Positions 7,564-15,295 of a stretch of DNA of 64,000 nt are shown here, in pieces. Source of the stretch: Pseudomonas cyclaminis (GTDB lineage Bacteria; Pseudomonadota; Gammaproteobacteria; Pseudomonadales; Pseudomonadaceae); the NCBI RefSeq assembly GCF_015163715.1, contig NZ_JADDUM010000035.1, positions 1 to 64,000 on the forward strand, in the 5' to 3' direction. Position numbers and translations under genes: made by a program. Each line of letters starts with the position of its first letter. Position 1 is the first letter of the stretch. The notes beneath the pieces were generated by a model, which ran no database searches, had not been told where the DNA came from, and saw only the letters and a list, made by a program, of their open reading frames with translations.

Positions 7564-7764
7564 ATGCTGGTCAAGTTCGGTCGCAGCTCATGCAATTTGA
7601 CGGAGTCTCGTTGCAACGAATTGCTTGCAAGAGTGCACGGTGGAATGAGCCGCGCCATCGGGGAACTTTCCGATTATCGAATCGCCCATCACGAGTTTGT
7701 CGCCGTGGTGGAAAAAATGACCTCCGCATGGGCGAAGGGGCTGGCGAGGAGTGAGCCGGAGTGA
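7564..7764 (+). CDS. Hypothetical protein, 66 residues
   Basis: This frame starts one base after the stop of the XRE fragment and encodes MLVKFGRSSCNLTESRCNEL, then LARVHGGMSRAIGELSDYRI and a charged helical end (VVEKMTSAWAKGLARSEPE). The regular helical pattern suggests real coding sequence. It may be a small gene translationally coupled to the XRE frame, or the displaced remains of a neighbour after recombination. I do not recognise it. No ribosome binding site beyond the preceding coding sequence is visible. Confidence 0.4.
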   Translation: MLVKFGRSSCNLTESRCNELLARVHGGMSRAIGELSDYRIAHHEFVAVVEKMTSAWAKGLARSEPE

Positions 7765-7805
7765 TTGTGTTTGCTTGATAAACTTTCTAGCGCAGTGCCG
7801 TCACA

Positions 7806-7849
7806 TCGATAGCACTGATGATTACTATCGAACCACTCGCCTATAGGCT
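7806..7849. promoter_or_regulatory. Dyad elements upstream of the MFS gene
   Basis: TCGATAG (7806-7812) and CTATCGA (7825-7831) form a 7-base dyad, and GCCTATAGGC (7840-7849) is a perfect 10-base palindrome. They lie 85-128 bases before the exporter start codon and could be regulator sites. No regulator gene is adjacent on this side. Confidence 0.3.
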
Positions 7850-7933
7850 CACCACCCCCCGTTCCTATAATCGCCTCCCACGTCTTCCCCTGCGCCTGTC
7901 TTCAGGCGACCTCCCCTCTTGGAACCCATCACC

Positions 7934-9160
7934 ATGCCAAGCGCGAGCCAGGCCTCCAGCGGCCTTCCCGAACATAATCAACAAAGCGTCAAGCAGCAGT
8001 GGCTGGCGATTCTTTCGGTTGCCGTGGGTGCCTTTGCCCTGGTGACCAGTGAATTCCTGCCGGTGGGCGTGCTCAACGACGTCGCCGCCGACCTCGGTAT
8101 CAGTGCCGGCCACGCCGGTTTGATGGTGACGCTGCCCGGCATCATGGCGGCCCTCGCCGCACCGTTTCTGTCGGTGAGCATTGGCACCATGGATAGGCGG
8201 TATCTGCTGATCGGCCTGACGTTGATCATGATCATCGCCAACACGGTCGTGGCCTTCGCCAGCGACTTCAACCTGCTGCTGTTCGGCCGTGTGTTGCTGG
8301 GTATCAGCATCGGCGGTTTCTGGGCGACGGCGATTGCCCTCAGTGGCCGCCTGGCGCCCAAGGGTGTGGGCGTGGCGAAGGCCACTTCGATCATCATGAT
8401 GGGCGTGACCCTGGCCACGGTACTCGGCGTGCCCGTCGGCACCTGGCTCAGTGGTTTGATGGGCTGGCGCATGACGTTCCTGGTGACGGCGCTGGTGGGC
8501 ATTCCGGTGTTGTTGGCGCAGGTGTTCCTGCTGCCAAGGCTCACTCCAGAGAAGGCCATTCGCGTCAGTGATCTGCCTGCGTTGTTTATCAACCCACAGG
8601 CGCGGGTCGGGTTGATCGCGGTGTTGCTGATCGGCTTGGCGCACTTTGCGGCCTACACCTATGTCGCGCCGTTCTTTAAGCACAGTTCCGGTTTTGATGG
8701 GCCGACCATTGGTTCGCTGCTGCTGTTGTATGGCGTCGCAGGGGTGATGGGCAATATTTTTGCCGGGTTCGCGGCTAACCGCAGCGTGCGCAATACCTTG
8801 CTGCTGGTGGCGCTGATGATCGGTACCAGCACCGCGCTGTTCCCGTATTTCGCCACCGGCATGACCGGCGCCGCGATGCTGATCGCGCTGTGGGGCTTTG
8901 CCTTTGGTGCGTTCCCGGCCTGCGCGAGTATCTGGATGTTCGTGGTGGCGCCCAAGGATGTCGAGCGCGGCATGCCACTGTTCGTGGCGTTGTTCCAGGT
9001 GATTATTGCCTTGGGCTCGTTCTTTGGCGGGCAGATCGTCGACCAGATGGGCAGCGCGGTGCTGCTGAGCCTGGCCACGGCGTTGGTGGGTTGCGGGTTT
9101 GTGACGGTGCTGGTGCTGGGCCGCAGCGTCAGCAACAGCTTGGCGGCACAACCTTGCTAG
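7934..9160 (+). CDS. MFS exporter, DHA1 family (NepI-like)
   Basis: A 408-residue, twelve-helix major facilitator. After a polar 24-residue N terminus, helix 1 is AILSVAVGAFALVTSEFLPV, the TSEFLP motif typical of DHA1 drug and purine-nucleoside exporters. The loop 2-3 region (TMDRRYLLIG), the helix 4 motif LLFGRVLLGISIGGFWA and the helix 5 motif C LATVLGVPVGTWLSGLMGWR are all present. The overall pattern is closest to NepI/PbuE-like proton antiporters exporting nucleosides or drugs. The substrate is unproven. The ATG at 7934 is chosen over a TTG five codons upstream. It is probably transcribed alone from the dyad-containing region upstream. Confidence 0.87.
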   Translation: MPSASQASSGLPEHNQQSVKQQWLAILSVAVGAFALVTSEFLPVGVLNDVAADLGISAGHAGLMVTLPGIMAALAAPFLSVSIGTMDRRYLLIGLTLIMIIANTVVAFASDFNLLLFGRVLLGISIGGFWATAIALSGRLAPKGVGVAKATSIIMMGVTLATVLGVPVGTWLSGLMGWRMTFLVTALVGIPVLLAQVFLLPRLTPEKAIRVSDLPALFINPQARVGLIAVLLIGLAHFAAYTYVAPFFKHSSGFDGPTIGSLLLLYGVAGVMGNIFAGFAANRSVRNTLLLVALMIGTSTALFPYFATGMTGAAMLIALWGFAFGAFPACASIWMFVVAPKDVERGMPLFVALFQVIIALGSFFGGQIVDQMGSAVLLSLATALVGCGFVTVLVLGRSVSNSLAAQPC

Positions 9161-9220
9161 CCATTGGCTGCGGTTTTTAAGCTGGTATCATCCGGGCACG
9201 TTTAACCCAGGTAGAGCCCC

Positions 9221-9382
9221 ATGAATCGCCAGAAAAAACTGCAGCAGTTGTTCAAGGCCAAGGCCAAAAAGGCCAGCGCCAAATTGGCGCCCAAATCCAA
9301 GGACAAATACATCAGCAAGGCGGAGCGGGAAAAGCTGGCGGCTGAAGCCGATCAGGCGCCAGGCGTTTCCCCGCAGGACTGA
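9221..9382 (+). CDS. DUF2986 small basic protein
   Basis: A 53-residue, lysine-rich protein: MNRQKKLQQLFKAKAKKASA, then PKSKDKYISKAEREKLAAEA. This matches the small DUF2986 family found in gamma-proteobacteria, in which the KDKYISKAEREKL block is the conserved part. It is probably a nucleic-acid- or ribosome-associated cytoplasmic protein, but no function is known. It starts 60 bases after the MFS gene and ends one base before the convergent YeeE gene. Confidence 0.75.
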   Translation: MNRQKKLQQLFKAKAKKASAKLAPKSKDKYISKAEREKLAAEADQAPGVSPQD

Positions 9383-9383
9383 C

Positions 9384-10595
9384 TCAGCAGCCGCTCAGCG
9401 CCACCGGCCGGCGCTCGCCCGCAAAGAAAAACGGCCGCAGGCGCACGCCCACGCTGTTGCCGATAAACGCCGCCACCAACCACACCCAGCCATGCAGGCT
9501 GCCCGAAGCGATGCCGCTGAAGTACGCGCCGATGTTGCAGCCGTACGCCAGCCGCGAACCATAACCGAGCAGCAGGCCGCCGATCACCGCAGCGATCAGC
9601 GAGCGGGCCGGGATCTTCAGGCTGGGGGCGAAACGCCCAGCCAGGCCGGCAGCCAACAGCGCGCCGAGGACGATGCCGATGTCCATGACGCTGGTGATGT
9701 CTTCCCACACCGGCGCCGCCAGGGCCTTGGCATTGCCCGGCATCTGCCAGAACGCCCAGGCGCTTACGTCCACACCCAAACCACTCGCCACCTTGGCGCC
9801 CCACAGGGCGAAGGCCGACGTGATGCCCCAAGGCCGCCCGGCCAGTGCCAGGGTGGCGTAGTTGAGCAGCGCCAGACCAATCGCGCCCCACACCAGGGGC
9901 CACGGGCCGCGCAGGAAACGGCGCAGGCCTTGGTGTTCACTCTTCACGCCTTCTTCAAGCTGGCCATGACGGCGCTTTTCCAGGCGTACGGTGACGGTCG
10001 CGATGAGGGCGAACATCGCCAGGCTGGCGAGCAAGGCAGGCATTACGCCAAAGCTCTTGACGATGGACACCGCCGGGAACGCCGGCAGGGCGAACCACCA
10101 GTCCACATGGTGCGTGGCGATCAACGAGCCGCAGATAAAGAACAGCAGCGTCACCAGCATGCGCGCATTGCCGCCGCCCACGGTGAACAGCGTGCCCGAG
10201 GCACAGCCACCGCCCAACTGCATGCCGATGCCGAAGATAAACGCACCGAACACCACCGACACCCCGGCTGGCGCCACCAGCCCGACAACCGGTTGCCCGA
10301 ACAAAGTGCCCGCTCCCAATGCCGGGAAGAACAGCAGCACCGCCAGCGCGAGCATCACCATCTGCGCGCGCAAGCCGGCGCCACGGCGCTCGTTGATAAA
10401 GACGCGCCAGGCAGAGGTGAAGCCGAACGCCGCATGGTAGAGGGTCAGGCCCAGCGCGGCGCCGACTACCAGCAGCAACACCTGGCGTGAGCCGACGCTG
10501 TTTTGCAGGAACAAGGCGCCGAGCACCAGGATGATAAAAGCTACCAGCGGCGCGACGGGTGTGCGCGTGGGCGTTGTGGGAAGAGAGGTGCTCAT
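9384..10595 (-). CDS. YeeE/YedE family sulfur-compound transporter
   Basis: A 403-residue membrane protein with about ten helices, of the YeeE/YedE family, whose best-studied member imports thiosulfate. The conserved cysteine motifs line up twice, as expected for the internal duplication: GGGCASGTLFTVGGG in the first half and YGCNIGAYFSGIASGSLHGW in the second. The cysteines are thought to hand the sulfur anion through the channel. No TusA/SirA partner gene is adjacent. A charged cytoplasmic loop (RLEKRRHGQLEEG) separates the halves. It is convergent with the DUF2986 gene and followed upstream, on the same strand, by a nuclease gene. Confidence 0.87.
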   Translation of the reverse strand: MSTSLPTTPTRTPVAPLVAFIILVLGALFLQNSVGSRQVLLLVVGAALGLTLYHAAFGFTSAWRVFINERRGAGLRAQMVMLALAVLLFFPALGAGTLFGQPVVGLVAPAGVSVVFGAFIFGIGMQLGGGCASGTLFTVGGGNARMLVTLLFFICGSLIATHHVDWWFALPAFPAVSIVKSFGVMPALLASLAMFALIATVTVRLEKRRHGQLEEGVKSEHQGLRRFLRGPWPLVWGAIGLALLNYATLALAGRPWGITSAFALWGAKVASGLGVDVSAWAFWQMPGNAKALAAPVWEDITSVMDIGIVLGALLAAGLAGRFAPSLKIPARSLIAAVIGGLLLGYGSRLAYGCNIGAYFSGIASGSLHGWVWLVAAFIGNSVGVRLRPFFFAGERRPVALSGC

Positions 10596-10656
10596 CGGGA
10601 TCTCAGTTCATTTGAAGAAGATGGAGTACGAGGCCGCAAAGTATAAACCCGCTCAA

Positions 10657-11454
10657 TCAGCCGCGTCCCACCGACCCCGACACCGGAAGATTGCCCAGCA
10701 ATTTAAGCCCGGTCGCCTTCACAAACGTGTCGTAATCCATCGGCCGCTGAATCCGCGTTTCAGCATTGGGCAACACATACGCCCAGGCCCGTTTGGACGA
10801 CGCGTCGTACACCAACTTGAAGAGACGCGTCGGCACCCACACCTGGTTGTCGCCCATGGTGCTGTAGCCCGAATCAAACAACGGCCCGGTAAACACAAAT
10901 ACATCGCCACCGGCGCGCACGGCGAATTTGCGCACGTCGGCCTCGACTTTGCTCCAGATCTTGCGGTTGTTGGTGGGGTCCTGGGGCACCATGTTCGACA
11001 GCGCGAACGACTGGGCCATGGCCTTGGCGTCGGGTGCATCGGCGGCCGGGGATTGGTGGCCACGGTCCATGGCCGGTTGCTGACCACGGTAGTCACTCAG
11101 CTCTGCGCGCGCGCCCTTGGGGATGCGCGGGTCGGCGTAGAAGTGGTTGGTGCGTTCTTCGCCTTTGGCGTCCTTAAGCTGGCTGGCGTTGAGGCGTTCG
11201 ACCACCACCAGCGGGGTCTTGCTGGTTTGTGAATAGAGCACCGCAAAATGGTCGGAGCACAGCGCCAGGGGTTTCATGCTGGCGGGGATGGTGGCGGTCT
11301 TGATCGGTGTCGCGGCAGGGAAAATATCGGCGCAGCTGTCGAACGAAAGGCGTTGTTCCTGGCTGGAATAGAGGTCCATCGCACCACGGGCCTGCGCCCC
11401 GGTGGACAGCAGCAAAAGGGTCGAGAGCGCGGCTGCAATATTGCGTAAGTGCAT
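10657..11454 (-). CDS. Secreted DNA/RNA non-specific endonuclease
   Basis: A 265-residue exported nuclease of the beta-beta-alpha-metal NUC family (Serratia nuclease/EndA type). The signal peptide is MHLRNIAAALSTLLLLSTGAQA. The catalytic motif is MDRGHQSPAAD, the DRGH box whose histidine is the general base. Downstream, NMVPQDPTNNRKIWSKVE supplies the metal-binding asparagine and glutamate. It should hydrolyse single- and double-stranded nucleic acid in the periplasm or outside the cell, for nutrient phosphate or defence. The ATG at 11454 is used since the 29 in-frame codons upstream would hide the signal peptide. No immunity gene is adjacent, which is normal for exported nucleases. Confidence 0.9.
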   Translation of the reverse strand: MHLRNIAAALSTLLLLSTGAQARGAMDLYSSQEQRLSFDSCADIFPAATPIKTATIPASMKPLALCSDHFAVLYSQTSKTPLVVVERLNASQLKDAKGEERTNHFYADPRIPKGARAELSDYRGQQPAMDRGHQSPAADAPDAKAMAQSFALSNMVPQDPTNNRKIWSKVEADVRKFAVRAGGDVFVFTGPLFDSGYSTMGDNQVWVPTRLFKLVYDASSKRAWAYVLPNAETRIQRPMDYDTFVKATGLKLLGNLPVSGSVGRG

Positions 11455-11510
11455 GTTTTTAAATCTTTTCGTGAGGGTCAGGCGGGACCTATGGACCCTC
11501 ACATTGCACT

Positions 11511-12134
11511 TTAGTGCCGACCCTGAAGAATCGAATTCCACGCGGCCTCGGCCAACGGCTCTCGATACGCCTGAGGGCTCTTTTTAACCTTGCCCGAAAG
11601 CCAGGCCCGTGAGTAGCTTTCCGCCGCGCCGATGATCAACGAGGGGATCAATTCGGCAGGCAAGTGGCCGAAATATTCCTGGCGTCCCTCGGCGCTCATC
11701 CAGTCCTTCAATTGCTTGTTTCGCTGCTTGTTGCGCGACATCAGTTCGTCCTTGAACGGGCCGTTGGACACCGCAAAGCGGCTCTGAAAGACAAAGCGCG
11801 CCCAGTCCGGCTGTGCATCCACCCACTCCACGTAGCTGTACACCAACGCAACGATGCCCTCGTGTGCGGTGTTCGCCTCTTGCAGGTAGCGATCACGCAG
11901 GGCGGCCTGATCTTCAAGCGCGGCAAAAAACAGAGCGGCCACCAGCCCTTCCTTATTGCCGAAGTGGTGGTAGATAGCACCCACGCTGGTTTCGCAGCGT
12001 GCGCGGATGGTCTCGATATTGGTCGCTTCGATGCCTACGTCGTTAAAACACGCGAGCGCCTCACGCAGGATGGTGCGCTTGAGGTCGCTGCGCCTGCCGG
12101 GGTAGGTGCGTTCGATCAGGTCGATGGAGTGCAT
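11511..12134 (-). CDS. TetR-family repressor, divergent to a DUF4442 gene
   Basis: A TetR-type regulator of 207 residues from this start. The N-terminal helix-turn-helix reads ILREALACFNDVGIEATNIE, then TIRARCETSVGAIYHHFGNK, including the YHHFGNKEGL signature. The C-terminal part is a ligand-binding helical domain (WVDAQPDWARFVFQSRF). An alternative start at 12191 adds 19 residues but has no better ribosome binding site and would overlap the putative TTGACA box. The operator dyads at 12199-12233 lie between this gene and its divergent neighbour, so it probably represses both. Confidence 0.88.
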   Translation of the reverse strand: MHSIDLIERTYPGRRSDLKRTILREALACFNDVGIEATNIETIRARCETSVGAIYHHFGNKEGLVAALFFAALEDQAALRDRYLQEANTAHEGIVALVYSYVEWVDAQPDWARFVFQSRFAVSNGPFKDELMSRNKQRNKQLKDWMSAEGRQEYFGHLPAELIPSLIIGAAESYSRAWLSGKVKKSPQAYREPLAEAAWNSILQGRH

Positions 12135-12180
12135 GCAAAGAGGCGCCAAATAAAAAGAGTTTATAGGTTGATCGATCGGC

Positions 12181-12233
12181 TTGACACTCATGGAATTAAC
12201 AGAATATTGTTCCGTTACAGAATATTATTCTGT
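12181..12233 (+). promoter_or_regulatory. Promoter and tandem TetR operator dyads
   Basis: A perfect 17-base dyad, ACAGAATATTATTCTGT (12217-12233), is preceded 18 bases upstream by a degenerate copy, ACAGAATATTGTTCCGT (12199-12215). TTGACA at 12181-12186 with an AATATT -10-like element 16 bases later gives a plus-strand promoter overlapped by the first dyad. This fits repression of the downstream DUF4442 gene and of tetR itself. The sequence is clear; binding by this TetR is inferred. Confidence 0.75.
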
Positions 12234-12255
12234 CAACTGACCCTGAGGACACCCG

Positions 12256-12696
12256 ATGAGCCAAGCACTGAGCATGTTCAATAGCGTAGGCCCCGCCGCA
12301 TTCAGCACCCTGGCGTGCCAGATGGCGCCGTACTTCAGCACTATCACTCCCAATATCGCCGAGCTGCGCCCGAACTACGCGGTAGTCACCGTGCCGTTTC
12401 GCAAGGAAATCACAAACCACCTGGCCTCGGTACACGCGATAGCGCTGTGCAATGCCGCCGAACTGGCCGGCGGCATGATGACGGACGCCTCGATTCCAAC
12501 AGGTGCTCGCTGGATTCCCAAAGGCATGACGGTGGAATACCTGGCCAAGGCAAAAACCGACATTCGCGCAGTGGCCGACGGCAGCGGTATCGATTGGCAC
12601 ACCGCTGGGGACAAGATTGTGCCGGTGGACATCTTCGATGAAGGCGACGTCAACGTGTTTACCGCGCGTATCACCATGAACGTGAAGCTGGCTTAG
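12256..12696 (+). CDS. DUF4442 hotdog-fold thioesterase-like protein
   Basis: A 146-residue protein matching the DUF4442 branch of the hotdog thioesterase superfamily: an N-terminal helix, then NYAVVTVPFRKEITNHLASV, then the long hotdog helix HAIALCNAAELAGGMMTDAS, and VEYLAKAKTDIRAVADGS strands. Family members probably hydrolyse or bind acyl-CoA thioesters, substrate unknown. The HLASVHAIALCNAAELA segment corresponds to the usual active-site helix start. It is the likely target of the divergent TetR, which suggests control by an acyl compound. It is convergent with the MFS gene at 12704, seven bases away. Confidence 0.83.
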   Translation: MSQALSMFNSVGPAAFSTLACQMAPYFSTITPNIAELRPNYAVVTVPFRKEITNHLASVHAIALCNAAELAGGMMTDASIPTGARWIPKGMTVEYLAKAKTDIRAVADGSGIDWHTAGDKIVPVDIFDEGDVNVFTARITMNVKLA

Positions 12697-12703
12697 GCCC
12701 GGC

Positions 12704-13921
12704 TCAATGTCCCACTGCTGCGGGCCCATCGGCAGACCGCTTACCCGGTTTGAACCCATGGACCCGCGCCGTCCACACAATGCACAGTGCCACGGCCACC
12801 AACCCCAGCATCGCCCACGGAAACGACCCCACTCCCCACGTGTCCAGCAGCACCCCGCCCACTACGCCGCTGCCGGCAATCGCGCTGTTCCACGCCACCA
12901 CATTCAACGACAACGCCACATCCGCGCCCTCGCCCGCCGCATCCGCCAGGGCGGTTTGCAGCAAGGTCGCGGCGCCGCCGAAGCTCAGGCCCCACACCGC
13001 CACGCCGCAGTAGATCACCTCAGCCATTGAGCCCAGCCAGCCGAACACCACGCAGACCAGCGCAAAGGCCGCCAGGCTCACCAGCACGGTCTTGCGCAGC
13101 AACGGCTCGACCAGCCTGGCCGTGATCCAGATCCCCGCCAACGCGGCACTACCGAACACCAGCAGGACCAGGTCGACGCGCTCCGCCAGCCCCGCCGACG
13201 CCACGAAGGGGGCGATGTAGGTGTACAGAATGTTGTGCGCCAGCATCCAACTGATCACCACCGCCAGCACCGGGCGCACGCCTGGCGTGGTCAGCACTTG
13301 GCCCAGCGACAGTCGCTGGTGTGCGGGTTGCGGCGCATAGTCCGGCACTTTCACCAACACCCAGACGATCAACACCACGGTGAGCCCCGACATCAGGCCG
13401 AAGGCGGTGCGCCATCCCACCAGCCCGCCAAGCCAGGTACCCAGCGGTACACCCAGCGACAGCGCAATCGGCGTGCCGACCATGGCCAGTGCCAGCGCCC
13501 TGCCCTGTTGATGAGGCGCGACCATGCGCCTGGCATAACCGGCGAGCAGGCTCCAGGCCAACCCCGCCGCGACTCCGGCGAAGAAACGCGCCACCAGGGT
13601 CACGCCGTAGTGAGATGACAACGCGGTGATCGAGTTAAACAGCAGGAAACCGACGATGGTCAGCAGCAACACATTGCGCCGACGCCAGCCACGGGTAGCG
13701 ATGGTCATGGGAATCACCGCCAGCACCGATCCCAATGCATAGGCCGTGACCATCTGCCCGGCCATGGACGGCGAAATCGCCAGCCCTTCGCTGATCAACG
13801 GCAACAGGCCGGCGGGCAGGGTTTCGGTGACGATGCAGATGAAGCCGGTCATGGCCAGGGCGAGCAAGGCGCCAATGGGCAGGCGTTCGGACGAGGCCGA
13901 TAAAGTGAGTGAAGGCGTCAC
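12704..13921 (-). CDS. MFS exporter, DHA1 family (AraJ/sugar-efflux-like)
   Basis: A 405-residue, twelve-helix MFS protein. Helix 1 ALAMTGFICIVTETLPAGLL carries the TETLPAG motif of the DHA1 class. Helix 4 (VARFFAGVAAGLAWSLLAGY) and motif C in helix 5 (ALSLGVPLGTWLGGLVGWR) are well preserved. GTG at 13921 is chosen because AAGGAG lies six bases upstream. The longer frame begins inside the intergenic operators. It is divergent from the TetR gene at 14044 with operator arms between them, so the exporter is probably induced when that regulator binds its ligand. The substrate is unknown. Confidence 0.87.
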   Translation of the reverse strand: MTPSLTLSASSERLPIGALLALAMTGFICIVTETLPAGLLPLISEGLAISPSMAGQMVTAYALGSVLAVIPMTIATRGWRRRNVLLLTIVGFLLFNSITALSSHYGVTLVARFFAGVAAGLAWSLLAGYARRMVAPHQQGRALALAMVGTPIALSLGVPLGTWLGGLVGWRTAFGLMSGLTVVLIVWVLVKVPDYAPQPAHQRLSLGQVLTTPGVRPVLAVVISWMLAHNILYTYIAPFVASAGLAERVDLVLLVFGSAALAGIWITARLVEPLLRKTVLVSLAAFALVCVVFGWLGSMAEVIYCGVAVWGLSFGGAATLLQTALADAAGEGADVALSLNVVAWNSAIAGSGVVGGVLLDTWGVGSFPWAMLGLVAVALCIVWTARVHGFKPGKRSADGPAAVGH

Positions 13922-13944
13922 GGGAAGCTCCTTGGAAACAGACT

Positions 13945-14018
13945 TAAATACTGATCGATATAAATGTTGCAGGCGACCGGCGCACGTTGTCAACGACTTA
14001 TGTATCGACTAGTATTTA
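13945..14018. promoter_or_regulatory. Inverted operator arms between MFS and TetR genes
   Basis: TAAATACTGATCGATA (13945-13960) and TATCGACTAGTATTTA (14003-14018) are inverted 16-base elements sharing TAAATACT and TCGATA in the same register; only the two bases between them differ. They sit in the 122-base gap between two divergent start codons. The spacing (58 bases between centres) allows one site per promoter. The regulator is probably the adjacent TetR. Confidence 0.7.
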
Positions 14019-14043
14019 TCTCGCTTTCCACCGGAGTCTTCAT

Positions 14044-14685
14044 ATGGCACAAATGGGCCGCCCGCGTAATTTCGACCGTGCACAGGCTGTGGACCAGGCC
14101 CTGCACCTGTTCTGGCAGCACGGCTACGACGCCACCTCTCTCGCTCAGCTCAAGGCGGGCCTGGGCGGCGGCATCTCCGCGCCAAGCTTTTACGCCGCGT
14201 TCGGCTCCAAGGAAGCCTTGTTCGACGAATGCGTGCAGCGCTACCTGACAACCTACGCCCAAGTCACCGAATGCTTGTGGGATGAAACCCTGCAACCACG
14301 TCAGGCGATCGAGACCGCGTTGCGCCAGTCGGCGCGCATGCAGTGTGAAGACGGTCATCCCAAAGGCTGCATGGTGGCGCTGGGCGTGATGAGCGCGCCA
14401 AGCCCGGAGAACGCACGGGTGGCAGATGGCTTGACCCAATCGCGGTTGCGCACACGGGCAGGGATCGTGGCGTGTGTAGAGCGGGCGGTGCGCCTGGGGC
14501 AATTGCCGGCGCATACCCAACCGGTGGTGATGGCGACGGTGTTTGACAGTTTCCTGCAGGGGGTGTCGATCCTGGCACGCGATGGGATGGCGCATTCAGC
14601 CATCGATGCAGCGATCAGCCAGCTCATGCTGACATGGGATGTCGCCGCGTCTGTCACGTCCCCGTTATCCAAACCGAAGGCTTAA
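14044..14685 (+). CDS. TetR-family repressor, divergent to an MFS exporter
   Basis: A 213-residue TetR-type regulator. It starts MAQMGRPRNFDRAQAVDQAL with the family GRPR..D lead, and its helix-turn-helix reads HLFWQHGYDATSLAQLKAGL, then ISAPSFYAAFGSKEALFDEC. The C-terminal domain has the GCMVALGVMSAPS pattern of the subgroup that controls MFS exporters and oxidoreductases. GGAG eight bases before the ATG supports the start at 14044. The divergent exporter and the operator arms between them make the exporter its likely target. Ligand unknown. Confidence 0.88.
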   Translation: MAQMGRPRNFDRAQAVDQALHLFWQHGYDATSLAQLKAGLGGGISAPSFYAAFGSKEALFDECVQRYLTTYAQVTECLWDETLQPRQAIETALRQSARMQCEDGHPKGCMVALGVMSAPSPENARVADGLTQSRLRTRAGIVACVERAVRLGQLPAHTQPVVMATVFDSFLQGVSILARDGMAHSAIDAAISQLMLTWDVAASVTSPLSKPKA

Positions 14686-14709
14686 ATACACAATCACTGC
14701 TGGCCACGC

Positions 14710-14759
14710 TTGCTTTCGCTGATGGCACACCGCTAATCTTGCGAATAATTCTTATCCGC
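14710..14759 (+). promoter_or_regulatory. Promoter with Fur-like box before the ECF sigma gene
   Basis: TTGCTT (14710-14715) and TAATCT (14734-14739), 18 bases apart, make a plausible sigma-70 promoter. GCGAATAATTCTTATCC (14741-14757) directly downstream resembles a Fur box (GATAATGATAATCATTATC consensus) and would overlap the start of transcription. This fits iron repression of the FecI-type sigma factor that follows. Confidence 0.6.
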
Positions 14760-14773
14760 AGACGTAACCTCCC

Positions 14774-15295
14774 ATGTCGGCCAGCGACCTTCCCTTGAAC
14801 CAGGCCGTCCATGTGCTCTACACCGAGCATCATGGCTGGTTGTTCGGCTGGCTGCGAAAAAAACTCGGTTGCCCACAGAACGCTGCGGACCTTTCCCACG
14901 ATACCTTTGTACGCATCCTTACGTCCCGGGACGCCCTCGGCGCCCTGCGTGAACCGCGGGCGTTCCTCACGACCACCGCACGCCACCTGATCATCGACCG
15001 GGCGCGCCGCCGTCAGCTGGAAGACGCCTACCTGCGCGAACTGGCGCTGACCATCGAGATGATGGAGCAATGCCAGCAGTCGCCGGAACAGATCCTGGTC
15101 ACCCTTGAAGCGCTGGAGCAGATTGCCTTTGTCCTCGACGGCCTGGCCCTGAATGCCCGACAGGCGTTCCTGCTGTACTTCCTCGAAGGCCTGCGCCAAA
15201 GCGACATCGCCAGCCGCCTGGGGATTTCCGAGCGCATGGTGCGCAAGCACCTGATGAATGCCCTGCTGCACTGCAACCACGCGCTGGACGTATGA
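14774..15295 (+). CDS. FecI-type extracytoplasmic-function sigma factor
   Basis: A 173-residue ECF sigma factor. Region 2 spans about residues 10-80 (LYTEHHGWLFGWLRKKLGCP, then AADLSHDTFVRILTSRD with the DLSHDTFVR core, then ARHLIIDRARRR). Region 4 is near 120-165 (LNARQAFLLYFLEGLRQSDI, SRLGISERMVRKHLMNALLH). These are FecI/PvdS-family features. It should direct RNA polymerase to the promoter of the TonB receptor downstream when the receptor binds its ferric ligand. Its stop overlaps the anti-sigma start (ATGA), so the two are co-translated. A Fur-like box lies in front. Confidence 0.92.
   Translation: MSASDLPLNQAVHVLYTEHHGWLFGWLRKKLGCPQNAADLSHDTFVRILTSRDALGALREPRAFLTTTARHLIIDRARRRQLEDAYLRELALTIEMMEQCQQSPEQILVTLEALEQIAFVLDGLALNARQAFLLYFLEGLRQSDIASRLGISERMVRKHLMNALLHCNHALDV

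Noticed and set aside
7865..9151. 428-codon open frame on the minus strand
   Set aside because: It is antisense to the MFS gene and rich in H, Q and R, typical of a shadow of hydrophobic codons.
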